Positions 51,724 to 60,380 of a stretch of DNA of 64,000 nucleotides are shown piece by piece. Position 1 is the first letter of the stretch; each line of letters begins with the position of its first letter. This DNA comes from Chishuiella changwenlii (GTDB lineage: Bacteria > Bacteroidota > Bacteroidia > Flavobacteriales > Weeksellaceae): assembly GCF_900142565.1 (NCBI RefSeq), contig NZ_FRBH01000009.1:1-64000 (forward strand). The letters are read 5' to 3'. Under the pieces are notes generated by a model, which worked only from the letters and a program-made list of their open reading frames with translations, searched no databases and had not been told where the DNA came from. The position numbers were made by a program, and so were the translations under genes.

Positions 51724-52020
51724 TTAATCTGCATCATAAATTAAAACTTTTTTAGCATGTCTATTAGGTCCGTTTATGAACTCTATATGCTGTGGATGTT
51801 TTTGATAAATTTCAAAACTTGTCATGTCTTCAAAAGCAACAAATAAAGAAAAAGAATATGTTCCGTCTACAACATCTCTTTCTATTGCAGCAGGTGTTCC
51901 AATATGAAAGAATTTTGTTGGTGTCATTTTTTCTAAATCCTCTAATCCAGTTTTGAATTCGTTATATTCAGCTTCTGTTATATCATCTTTTAACCAGAAA
52001 AGTACGTGATGTGCAATCAT
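51724..52020 (-). CDS. Dabb (stress-responsive A/B barrel) family protein
   Basis: A 98-residue dimeric alpha/beta barrel protein: IAHHVLFWLKDDITEAEYNE at the start, YSFSLFVAFEDMTSFEIYQKHPQH in the middle and a closing IEFINGPNRHAKKVLIYD strand. Plant and bacterial members respond to stress, or act as cyclases in some pathways; the role here is unknown. Followed closely by a small lipoprotein gene. Confidence 0.88.
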   Translation of the reverse strand: MIAHHVLFWLKDDITEAEYNEFKTGLEDLEKMTPTKFFHIGTPAAIERDVVDGTYSFSLFVAFEDMTSFEIYQKHPQHIEFINGPNRHAKKVLIYDAD

Positions 52021-52094
52021 AATTATTTTTAATTTATATAATTATTAATCAGTTATTTAAATATATTTAATTAAAGTAAAACTGCAATTTTATA

Positions 52095-53402
52095 TTAATA
52101 TGCAATTTGCATTTTCACTTTCTTATTTTTAATTTTTTGACCATTTAAATTTTTCAAAATATCTGGCACTTTTTTTCTATTAATGGCAACATAAGATGTA
52201 GTATCTTTTACCTCGATAATACCCACATCATTCTTATCTAAATTACCTTTTTTAAATAAAAATCCAACAATATCTACTTTGTTTACTTTATCTTTTTTAC
52301 CGGCAGATATATAAATAGTTTGATAAGGTGTTCTTTCTGGTATTTTATATGTTCCTCCTAAATTTTCTACAGCTAAGTTTTCTTTTACAAAAGGAAAATG
52401 TTCTTCATTACTAATAATTAAATAAACAAAACCTTTTGCATTCATACGAGCTGTACGACCATTTCTGTGAATAAAAGCTGCTTCTTTTGGTGGAAGTTGA
52501 TAATGAATAATAGAATCTACTTCTGGAATGTCTAATCCTCTTGCCGCTAAATCTGTTGTAATTAAAACACGAACAGAATCATTACGGAATTTTAGTAAAG
52601 CTCTTTCTCTTTCATCTTGTTCCATTCCACCGTGAAAACTTTCACGTGCAATTCCTTTTTCATGTAATAAGTTACTAATTCTATCTACTGCATCTCTGTG
52701 ATTACAGAAAATTAGCATTCGCTTATTACCTATTTTACATATAAGATTAAATAAAGTATCCAGTTTTTCTTCAGAAATCGTGTTAACTAATTTCATTTGT
52801 AAATCTGGTTTTACTTCGATATTTTTTAAATAACTAACTATTTTTTCATCATTTAAACCAACAAATTCTGGAATATCTTCCATTTCTGTTGCAGATGTTA
52901 AAATACGTTGTTTTAATCCAGAAAGTTGATTCACAATAAAACTCATGTCTTCTTTAAAACCTAATTCTAATGCTTTATCAAACTCGTCTAAAACTAAAGT
53001 ATTAACCGTAGTTGGATCAAAATTTTCGTTGCGTAAGTGGTAAGCTATTCTTCCTGGTGTTCCTATTAAAACTGCTGGAGCTTCTAATAAATTGTTTTGT
53101 TCTATTTTAGTATTGTGCCCACCATAACAACATGTTACTTTATAGTCTGATTTCATTGATTTGAAAACAGTTTCTATTTGTAATGCTAATTCGCGTGCAG
53201 GAACTAAAACTAAGCACTGAACTCCTTTTACGTCTGGTTTTAAATCTCTTAAAACTGGAAATAGAAAAGCTAATGTTTTTCCTGATCCTGTTGGCGATAA
53301 TAAAACTAAATCGCGTTGATTTTCGGACATTTTGAATGCTGATCTTTGCATAGCATTCATATCCTTAATTCCTAAATTTTTATAAAGTAAATCCAATTGC
53401 AT
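52095..53402 (-). CDS. DEAD-box RNA helicase, DbpA-like
   Basis: A 435-residue ATP-dependent RNA helicase. Q motif MNAMQRSAF, Walker A SPTGSGKT (36-43), motif II as VLDEFDKALE (DEFD in place of DEAD), SAT motif LTSATEM, and motifs V and VI in TTDLAARGLDIPEVD and HRNGRTARM. The C-terminal ~75 residues (VDIVGFLFKKGNLDKNDVGI) resemble the DbpA RNA-binding domain, which directs the enzyme to 23S rRNA. A -7 box 4 nt before the ATG suggests a leaderless mRNA. Confidence 0.92.
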   Translation of the reverse strand: MQLDLLYKNLGIKDMNAMQRSAFKMSENQRDLVLLSPTGSGKTLAFLFPVLRDLKPDVKGVQCLVLVPARELALQIETVFKSMKSDYKVTCCYGGHNTKIEQNNLLEAPAVLIGTPGRIAYHLRNENFDPTTVNTLVLDEFDKALELGFKEDMSFIVNQLSGLKQRILTSATEMEDIPEFVGLNDEKIVSYLKNIEVKPDLQMKLVNTISEEKLDTLFNLICKIGNKRMLIFCNHRDAVDRISNLLHEKGIARESFHGGMEQDERERALLKFRNDSVRVLITTDLAARGLDIPEVDSIIHYQLPPKEAAFIHRNGRTARMNAKGFVYLIISNEEHFPFVKENLAVENLGGTYKIPERTPYQTIYISAGKKDKVNKVDIVGFLFKKGNLDKNDVGIIEVKDTTSYVAINRKKVPDILKNLNGQKIKNKKVKMQIAY

Positions 53403-53406
53403 TGTG

Positions 53407-53414
53407 CAAAATTA
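53407..53414 (-). promoter_or_regulatory. -7 box TAATTTTG 4 nt from a start codon
   Basis: Minus-strand order TAATTTTG, CACA, ATG; same geometry as at 4707 and 30070, implying a leaderless transcript. Confidence 0.6.
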
Positions 53415-53438
53415 GTTGATTCTGATGAATTAATTGGT

Positions 53439-53963
53439 TTATGTTGTAAGAGAAGTTTTATAATCTTCCATAAAATCATCAAATAGATTTAAGATTTCGA
53501 AATGATGTTTGTTTAATGTATTGGCATCAAAGGAAACAACTGCTCCATACATTTTGTACCAAAATCTCATACGCGCTTGTAAAAATGTATTACTTTCATT
53601 CTGCAAAAATAAATCGCTTTCTACCAATTTTATATTGATAACGCGTTGACGTGGTAATTTTAAGTCTTCTATTTCTGCAATATTTTTCCACTCCATGTAA
53701 TTTAAATTAGCGGAAGGATGAAATACAATTCCTCGTTTATCAATCAATAAAACTAATTGCTTTTTACGCAGTTTATTTGCGGAGAATACTAATAAAATAA
53801 TACTTGGAACAAATAAAATTCCGCTGATTATTTTTGCCATCGATGGCGAATTAACTTGATTGGCGTTAAGGTACAAGTAGACAGAACAAAATAAGAAAAT
53901 TAAACTTCCTATTAATAGTCCCCAATTACTTGTTTGTTTTGCATGAATTTCTATTGGTTCCAA
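53439..53963 (-). CDS. STM3941-like membrane protein
   Basis: A 174-residue protein with two N-terminal membrane helices (about 14-32 and 42-62) followed by a PH-like cytoplasmic domain (LVLLIDKRGIVFHP, MEWKNIAEIEDLKL, VINIKLVESDLFLQ). This layout matches proteins annotated STM3941 family; no function is established. Its upstream region is occupied by the repeat cluster at 54.0-54.6 kb. Confidence 0.7.
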   Translation of the reverse strand: MEPIEIHAKQTSNWGLLIGSLIFLFCSVYLYLNANQVNSPSMAKIISGILFVPSIILLVFSANKLRKKQLVLLIDKRGIVFHPSANLNYMEWKNIAEIEDLKLPRQRVINIKLVESDLFLQNESNTFLQARMRFWYKMYGAVVSFDANTLNKHHFEILNLFDDFMEDYKTSLTT

Positions 53964-54045
53964 AAAATGATTTATTTATACAAAAATATTGAAAATAAAT
54001 GTTGTCTTAGTTTAAATTATTGTGATGAGAGTTATATTTCTAAAT

Positions 54046-54590
54046 TTACAATATTAGATGCGATGTTGAAATAAATTCAACATGACAAAATGTAGTAAAT
54101 ACTAAAATACTTTGTACTCTCTACATTTTACTTTCCTTGTCTAAGTTCTCGATACAATTTTTCTTCATTTCATTCCGAAAAATCACTCGAACTGACAGAA
54201 AATTGCATTGTAATTTTTTAAATTAAAGGATGCAATGTTGAAATAAATTCAACATGACACTTGATGTAATAAAATTGCTTTTAAGTTTAGCTTGTCCTCC
54301 TTGTCACATTTAGCTTGTCGAAATGTTGTTTCAATATCACTGTTTATTAAAACTGTCAGTTCGAGTGAAATTCGTTTAGAATTTTGTATCGAGAACTAAG
54401 ACAGTTTATGAGTTTTCTTGTCTAAGTTCTCGATACAATTTTTCTTCATTTCATTCCGAAAAATCACTCGAACTGACAGAAAATTGCATTGTAATTTTTT
54501 AAATTAGAGGATGTGATATTTAAATAAATTCAACATGACAATTAGTATTTTTAAAATACTAATTTCTAAACTCTAACTTCTTAAATCTAT
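54046..54590. repeat. cluster of dispersed composite elements (copies E, F, G)
   Basis: Fills the 623-nt gap before the acyl-CoA synthetase stop. Copy E (54054-54205, minus orientation) matches copy D over ~150 bp. A second module 2 starts at 54233. Copy F (54353-54410, plus) and copy G (54415-54485, minus) of module 1 lie head to head, forming a ~130-nt palindrome. A further module 2 remnant and degenerate heptamers (TTCTAAA, CTCTAAC, TTCTTAA) lead to 54590. No gene is supported. Confidence 0.88.
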
Positions 54591-56353
54591 CTATACAATT
54601 GCTCAATTTCTTGTTTATATTTTTCAGCAATAATTTTTCGTTTCATTTTTAAAGTTGGGGTTAACTCTCCAGTTTCAATTGTGAATTCATTTGGTAAAAG
54701 CACAAACTTTTTAAGTTTTTCCCAGTTTCCAAAATTGATATTTAATCTGTTTAATTCTGATGAAATTAATTCTTCTATTGCTGATGAAGTTAAGAGCTCT
54801 TCTTTTGTTAAAGAAACTAAAGATTTGTCGTTATTTTTTGCCCAATCTAAACACTTTTCATAAGATGGAACAATAAGTGCAGCAGGGAATTTTTTACCTT
54901 CTCCTACAACCATTATTTGTTCTATATAATTAGATTCAGACATTACTTTTTCTATCTGTTGAGGAACAATGTATTTTCCTCCAGATGTTTTAAACATCTC
55001 TTTTTTACGGTCTATAATCTTTAAAAATTTTCCGTCAACCCATTCACCAATATCGCCAGTATATAACCAACCATCTTTTAAAACTTCTTCTGTAGCTTCA
55101 GGATTCTTGTAATATCCTTTCATGATATTTTTACCTTTTGCTAAAATTTCTCCATCTTCTGCTAGTTTAATATCTATATTGATAAGAGGTAAACCAACAG
55201 TTCCTATTTTCATTCCTCTTTTAATACAATTTACAGCTAAACATGGTCCCGCTTCTGTTAATCCATATCCTTCATAAATTGGAATACCAGCAGCTAAATA
55301 TAATTTTAGTAATCTTGTTTGTAAAGTAGCACTTCCAGATGCTATTCCTTTTATATTACCACCTAAAGCCTCTTTCCATTTAGAAAATATTAATTTTCGT
55401 GCAATTGATAATTTAATTTTATACCAAGCCGAAAGTTTAGTTTCATCTAAATCGTATTCTTCGCCCAATGCAATTGCCCAAAAGAAAAGTTTTCTTTTTA
55501 TACCTTTCAACTCCTCTCCTTTCGACATAATTCTATCGTAGACTTTTTCTAATACTCGAGGTACTGCAGAAAAAATTTGAGGTTGTATTTCTTTCATATC
55601 CTGCCCAATCGTATCCATAGATTGCGCATAATAAACTGGCAATCCCATGTAGATATATACATATTGAAAAACACGCTCGTAAGCATGGCAAGCTGGTAAA
55701 AATGATAAGGCTTTATCGTAAGCTTGTACAGGAAAAGAATATTCTGAACTTATAACATCTGCTAATAAATTTTCGTGTGTCAACATTACTCCTTTCGGAT
55801 TTCCTGTTGTTCCAGATGTATAAATTATAGTTGCTAAATCTGTTGTTTGAATGGTATTAATTTGAGCATTTAATGTTTCATCAGAAATAGATAAACCTTT
55901 CGAAACAAGTTCTACCCAATTTGGTGTATTTAGATAAGTATTAAACGTGTAAACTTCTTTTAAAATTGGAAGTTGATTTTTTATTCCCAATAAACGCTGA
56001 TACAAAAAATCATTACTTACAAAGCAAAGTTTTATTTCTGCATCATTTAAAATAAACTCATAATCTTTGTCAGAAATATTAGGATAAATAGCAACCACAA
56101 CTCCACCTACTTGCTGAATGGCAAAATCCATTAAGTTCCATTCCAGTCTATTTTCGCTAATTAAAGCAACTTTATCATTTGGTTGTACACCAGCCGCAAT
56201 AAGACCTTTAGAAATATTATTGATTCTATTAATGAAATCTGTTGTCGAAATACCTTTCCATTCATTATCTTCTTTATAATTAAAAATATTAATGTTTGGT
56301 GTTTTCTCTTGTTGTAAGCGAGGTAAATCAAAGACTCTTTGTGGTTGTATCAT
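54587..56353 (-). CDS. long-chain fatty acid-CoA ligase (AMP-forming)
   Basis: A 588-residue adenylate-forming enzyme that activates fatty acids with ATP and CoA. Motif I TIIYTSGTTGNPKGVMLTHEN, ACHAYERVF, IYEGYGLTEAGP, and the hinge region GWLYTGDIGEWVDGKFLKII followed by KKEMFKTSGGKYIVPQQIE. The long-chain (FadD15-like) branch fits best. The frame extends to 56374; the ATG at 56353 gives the usual start. The 3' end abuts the repeat cluster. Confidence 0.94.
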   Translation of the reverse strand: MIQPQRVFDLPRLQQEKTPNINIFNYKEDNEWKGISTTDFINRINNISKGLIAAGVQPNDKVALISENRLEWNLMDFAIQQVGGVVVAIYPNISDKDYEFILNDAEIKLCFVSNDFLYQRLLGIKNQLPILKEVYTFNTYLNTPNWVELVSKGLSISDETLNAQINTIQTTDLATIIYTSGTTGNPKGVMLTHENLLADVISSEYSFPVQAYDKALSFLPACHAYERVFQYVYIYMGLPVYYAQSMDTIGQDMKEIQPQIFSAVPRVLEKVYDRIMSKGEELKGIKRKLFFWAIALGEEYDLDETKLSAWYKIKLSIARKLIFSKWKEALGGNIKGIASGSATLQTRLLKLYLAAGIPIYEGYGLTEAGPCLAVNCIKRGMKIGTVGLPLINIDIKLAEDGEILAKGKNIMKGYYKNPEATEEVLKDGWLYTGDIGEWVDGKFLKIIDRKKEMFKTSGGKYIVPQQIEKVMSESNYIEQIMVVGEGKKFPAALIVPSYEKCLDWAKNNDKSLVSLTKEELLTSSAIEELISSELNRLNINFGNWEKLKKFVLLPNEFTIETGELTPTLKMKRKIIAEKYKQEIEQLYR

Positions 56354-56459
56354 ATTCTTGTAATAAAGAAACAAATTTCGGATAATTCTTGATGCTTTTA
56401 GAAATTATTTTATATTTCTTTCGCTAGAAAATTAAGTTTATATTGAATTTAAATCTTAT

Positions 56460-57113
56460 CTATTTCTTAGTAACAATTACAATAAATTCTCTTTCAACCA
56501 TTTCTCCATTCTTACTTAAAACATTTTCAGTAATCGTTTCAATATTTTCAATTGCAAACTTTGCAGATTTCAGTAATTTAATCACTTCTACTTCTGTATA
56601 TAAGTTAAACCCAAATTGTGTGAAAGGTAAAGTTTCCATAAATTCTTTTTTAGCAAAAGCAAGAGAAAACTTTCCATTAAATCTCAGTACTCTGTAAATT
56701 TCGTTTAAAAAGAATTCAGGCTCTTTCCAAAAGTAAATTGTGTTAACTGTAAATATTTTATCGAATCTTTTTTCATAAAATTGTATTCTTTCGTCTCGAA
56801 TAAGCTCAAATCTAACATTAGAATTTAAATGATCTGAGTTATTTAAGATTGCACTATTTTTCATTGTTTGAGAAAGCTCTAAACCAATGTATTCTAAATC
56901 ATTTGCTTGTTTAAGAACATAAGGCAAATGTTTACAATTTCCATGACCTAATTCTAGAATTTGTTCTCTATCTTTTAACTGCAAATTATCTATTGCAGAT
57001 TTTGTCATCCCGATATTGCTTTCATTCATTATTTCACCAACAGCTATTCCGTTTTCTCCATCTGGACAACTTAACTGTTTTGCAAGATCTTCAAGATCAA
57101 TCATTTTTTCCAT
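56460..57113 (-). CDS. class I SAM-dependent methyltransferase
   Basis: A 217-residue protein: motif I ILELGHGNCKHLPYVL, motif II-like DLEYIGLELSQTM, FDKIFTVNTIYFWKEPE as the post-II region, and EIYRVLRFNGKFSLAFA as motif III. The methyltransferase 11/25 type fold is clear. No substrate-specific motif is recognised, and the neighbours give no clue. Confidence 0.88.
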   Translation of the reverse strand: MEKMIDLEDLAKQLSCPDGENGIAVGEIMNESNIGMTKSAIDNLQLKDREQILELGHGNCKHLPYVLKQANDLEYIGLELSQTMKNSAILNNSDHLNSNVRFELIRDERIQFYEKRFDKIFTVNTIYFWKEPEFFLNEIYRVLRFNGKFSLAFAKKEFMETLPFTQFGFNLYTEVEVIKLLKSAKFAIENIETITENVLSKNGEMVEREFIVIVTKK

Positions 57114-57198
57114 TAAACCTTATTTATGTAGAATTATTCTAAATTAATAATTATAATTAAGTTAATCAAATGAGTTTAGTCATTAAAAACTTTACGCT

Positions 57199-57206
57199 TA
57201 ACTTTG
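57199..57206 (+). promoter_or_regulatory. -7 box TAACTTTG
   Basis: Exact TAnnTTTG 17 nt before the start of the 57224 gene. Confidence 0.55.
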
Positions 57207-57223
57207 ATGAATAGTAAAAAGCA

Positions 57224-57805
57224 ATGAACGATATTACAATTAATGATGAAATAGACGATTTTAAACTATTTTGTTTAGAAGGTGTAGAAGATATTGAGGA
57301 ACAAAAAGATTTTCAGCTATTAGATTTTTTAGAGCATTTGGCTAAAAACTTTCAAATAACGAATGTTTACAAGACGTGTGATAGCATAGAAAGCTTTGAA
57401 GAAAGTATTAGTAATTTATTGCATTTTGATAGAGATTTTAGAGATTATAAAATTATTTATTTGGTTTTTGAAGGAGACAATAATGTAATACAGATTGATG
57501 ATTATTACTATAGTTTAGAAGAAATTGCAGAAATTTTTGAAGGAAAACTTACAGATAAAATCGTTCACTTTGCCAATACAAAAAAGCTAGAATTAGAAGA
57601 CGAGACTTTTCAATATTTTTTAGATGTAACTGGTGCAAAAGCTTTATCTGGCTATGTAAATTCTTCTCCATTATTAAGTACAGTTTTAGATCAATACTTT
57701 TTTTGCTTAGCAAAAGAAACAGATGATGTTGTAGAATTGGTACATCTACTTTTCGATAAACACGCTACAATGTGTACTAAATTAGGTTTTAGATTGTATC
57801 ATTAA
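57224..57805 (+). CDS. conserved protein, possibly DUF6642
   Basis: A 193-residue acidic cytoplasmic protein: KLFCLEGVEDI, a long FEESISNLLHFDRDFRDYKI segment, IYLVFEGDNNVIQIDDYYYSLEEIAE split into two strands, and the end LVHLLFDKHATMCTKLGFRLYH. The alternating strand and nucleotide-like loops recall a TIR/CHAT-like small domain, and I believe it corresponds to DUF6642, but I am not certain. It precedes the Crp-family gene by 10 nt and is probably co-transcribed. Function unknown. Confidence 0.62.
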   Translation: MNDITINDEIDDFKLFCLEGVEDIEEQKDFQLLDFLEHLAKNFQITNVYKTCDSIESFEESISNLLHFDRDFRDYKIIYLVFEGDNNVIQIDDYYYSLEEIAEIFEGKLTDKIVHFANTKKLELEDETFQYFLDVTGAKALSGYVNSSPLLSTVLDQYFFCLAKETDDVVELVHLLFDKHATMCTKLGFRLYH

Positions 57806-57815
57806 TTCAATTATC

Positions 57816-58397
57816 ATGAAAGATTTTGATGAAATTCTACAGAATCATTTTGGAGAGTTAACGATAAACGAATTAAAGATTATTCGTTCTTATTTTTATG
57901 AAGAAAAACTGAATAAAAATGATTTCTTTTCTACAGCAAATACTGTATGTAATAAACTGAGCATTGTGCAAAATGGTATTTTAAGAGTTTATGCTTTGTC
58001 TGACGAAGGAAAAGAAATAACACAATGGATTTCTACTGAAAACTTCTTGGTAACAGATGTTAAAGGTTTCTTTTTTAATGAACCTAACCGTTGGACAATA
58101 CAAGCATTTACAGATTTAATATTATTAACCATTACAAAGGAAAATTATGAGAAATTATGTAAAGACATTCCGAAATGGAATGAAATTGAAAAACGATTTA
58201 TTGTAAAATGTTTCTCTATGATAGAAGATAGAATATTCTCTCATTTATCGATGTCTGCAGAAGAAAGATACGATTTATATTTTACGCAAAATAAAGCACT
58301 GTTTAATCAAGTTCCATTACAATACATTGCTTCTGTTCTTGGAATGTCAGCAGAAACTTTTAGTAGAATTAGAAAAAGAAAAATTGAAAACTCTTGA
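57816..58397 (+). CDS. Crp/Fnr-family transcriptional regulator
   Basis: A 193-residue regulator: N-terminal cyclic-nucleotide-binding jelly roll (about 20-130; VQNGILRVYALSDEGKEITQWI) and a short C-terminal HTH (QYIASVLGMSAETFSRIRKRK). The phosphate-binding cassette RxA is not obvious, so the ligand may not be cAMP, as is usual for this flavobacterial subgroup. Follows the 57224 gene by 10 nt. Confidence 0.9.
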   Translation: MKDFDEILQNHFGELTINELKIIRSYFYEEKLNKNDFFSTANTVCNKLSIVQNGILRVYALSDEGKEITQWISTENFLVTDVKGFFFNEPNRWTIQAFTDLILLTITKENYEKLCKDIPKWNEIEKRFIVKCFSMIEDRIFSHLSMSAEERYDLYFTQNKALFNQVPLQYIASVLGMSAETFSRIRKRKIENS

Positions 58398-58458
58398 CTT
58401 TTGTCAAAAATTACTTTTTAAATCTTAAGGATATTTGCTTTAATAAAATTTAGTAATT

Positions 58459-58824
58459 ATGCTTTTCAAAATGAATAATCTCTTAAAACTAGAAGAATTA
58501 GGACAATTTATACTTTCGATAATCTTATTTAATCAGTTAGAATATGCCTGGTGGGTTTTCCCAATTTGTATTCTATTACCAGATTTCTCTATGTTAGGAT
58601 ATTTAATCAATCCAAAAATTGGAGCATGGTTATATAACATATTCCACCATAAATTTATTGGTATTCTAATTTTTATGTTTGGAACATTATTCAACAACTC
58701 TCTCATTTCTTTGATCGGAATTATTTTATTTGCTCATTCTGCAATGGATAGAATATTTGGGTATGGATTAAAATTTACAGATAATTTTAAAAACACTCAT
58801 TTAGGTTGGATAGGAAAGAACTAA
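58459..58824 (+). CDS. DUF4260 membrane protein
   Basis: A 121-residue protein with three to four membrane helices. The family features LEELGQFILSIILF, FPICILLPDFSMLGYL and HSAMDRIFGYGLKF are plain. DUF4260 has no assigned function. Members are often next to Crp-type regulators in this group, as here, which suggests it is the target of the upstream regulator. The stop overlaps the stop region of the converging MFS gene by 4 nt. Confidence 0.85.
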   Translation: MLFKMNNLLKLEELGQFILSIILFNQLEYAWWVFPICILLPDFSMLGYLINPKIGAWLYNIFHHKFIGILIFMFGTLFNNSLISLIGIILFAHSAMDRIFGYGLKFTDNFKNTHLGWIGKN

Positions 58825-60380
58825 GCAAATAATCTATTTTTAATTGGACGATACACCAAAATTATAAAAGCTGTAATGATTCCTAAGATAAATAATACTC
58901 TAAAAATCTCGATATTTGAAACTAATAATGCTTGATTAAATAACTTACTTTTCAAGACACCTGCAGATAATAAGTCTGCATCGTTTGGTAAATGGATTAA
59001 GCTGTTTTTATTGGATAGATTAGCCCATTGTTCCTGAAAAATTGGAGATGATTTATCCAAATTCTTAACCATAGAAAATTGATGTTTTGTAGTGAGATAC
59101 AAAACTGCATTTTGCATAACAGAAAAGCCTATTGTTGTTGTCCAAAAACGAGCAGCAACACCAGCATGAGAAGCACTTCCCGAAAAATTAGGATGAACAG
59201 AACCTATAATATACAACACCAAAGGTGTAAATAACATTCCTTGCGATACTCCTTGTAAAACTAGCGGTGGCGTAATTGCAGAAAGCTGTGTTTCTTGATA
59301 AAATAAATAACTAAACCATAGCATGCTAAAAGCTAAAAGCGTAAATCCTACAGAAAAAATAATTCTAAAATCTATTTTATTCTTTACTAAAAAGAAAGAA
59401 AGTATAATTCCAGTTATAGAACCAATAACATTAAAATACTGAATCTCTAACACATATTCCCAGTGCCAATGCCATACTGTTGCCATTACTTGGTAAATAT
59501 TACTCATACCAGAACGTAAAATATAAAACACAAAGAATAAGATTATTCCAAGTATTACACGTTCTGATTGTAAGACTTCAAAATTAAACAATGGTCTTTT
59601 AGTTGTTTTTTGATGAATAATAAAAAGTCCACTAAAAATTAATGTACTTGCAAAAGCTAATACGATATAAGAAGATTCGAACCAATTATATTTCTTTCCA
59701 TAAATTAAGAAAAAAGCACCTGAAATAAGTGATATCATCATTAAAAATATTCCTCCTAAATTCAATTGATACAAAGGCTTTTTAGGAAACATTCTATTCT
59801 GATTAAAAAAGAAAACATAAATAGTAAGTGCTACAACATGCAAAATCATAATTGTATAAACCATCATGTTATGATTGTAATTCTGTATGGCAAATTTTGC
59901 AATAGACGTTGTTATTTTATCTCCTGTTAGTATTAATCCGTATAAAAAAGAATAAGTAATTAATTTAGAATTTTCATTCTTAATATTCGCCATAATAATT
60001 GGCAATAAAATAGCGCCTTCTAAAATAGTTAATGGTCCTTGTATAAATCTCAACAATAAAACTAATTCCTTATTGGTTGTTAATGTCATAGAAAACAAGA
60101 CAATGATATTAAGCATTGTCATTGTAAGTAAATAATTTCGAACATTAAAAAAATGAAAAAAACGCACATGAATAAATAATCCACACACAATCATGGCATA
60201 AGCTAAAGAAAATAGAAACTGTAAATCATCAACTTCTAAATCTAAAAAAGATGCTGTAAATGTGCTATTCATATTGAATAATGAGAGGATCATCATGTGA
60301 GGAAATAGTGTAATCATAAAGATTGGAACAACCATTTTCTGCGGAACCCATTTTTTAAATATTGAATTTTCTTGTGACAT
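58821..60380 (-). CDS. MFS drug exporter, EmrB/DHA2-like
   Basis: A 519-residue inner-membrane pump with about 14 helices. It is the inner-membrane partner of the HlyD adaptor and TolC-type channel encoded just upstream. The periplasmic loop around residues 420-480 (HQFSMVKNLDKSSPIFQEQW) is typical of EmrB-like pumps. Starts within the stop of the adaptor gene (TAATG), so the two are translationally coupled. Substrate unknown, probably hydrophobic toxic compounds. Confidence 0.9.
   Translation of the reverse strand: MSQENSIFKKWVPQKMVVPIFMITLFPHMMILSLFNMNSTFTASFLDLEVDDLQFLFSLAYAMIVCGLFIHVRFFHFFNVRNYLLTMTMLNIIVLFSMTLTTNKELVLLLRFIQGPLTILEGAILLPIIMANIKNENSKLITYSFLYGLILTGDKITTSIAKFAIQNYNHNMMVYTIMILHVVALTIYVFFFNQNRMFPKKPLYQLNLGGIFLMMISLISGAFFLIYGKKYNWFESSYIVLAFASTLIFSGLFIIHQKTTKRPLFNFEVLQSERVILGIILFFVFYILRSGMSNIYQVMATVWHWHWEYVLEIQYFNVIGSITGIILSFFLVKNKIDFRIIFSVGFTLLAFSMLWFSYLFYQETQLSAITPPLVLQGVSQGMLFTPLVLYIIGSVHPNFSGSASHAGVAARFWTTTIGFSVMQNAVLYLTTKHQFSMVKNLDKSSPIFQEQWANLSNKNSLIHLPNDADLLSAGVLKSKLFNQALLVSNIEIFRVLFILGIITAFIILVYRPIKNRLFA

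Noticed and set aside
52095-53402. Inactive helicase because of DEFD in motif II
   Set aside because: The metal-binding Asp-Glu pair is kept and the other motifs are intact; the third position varies in this DbpA-like branch.
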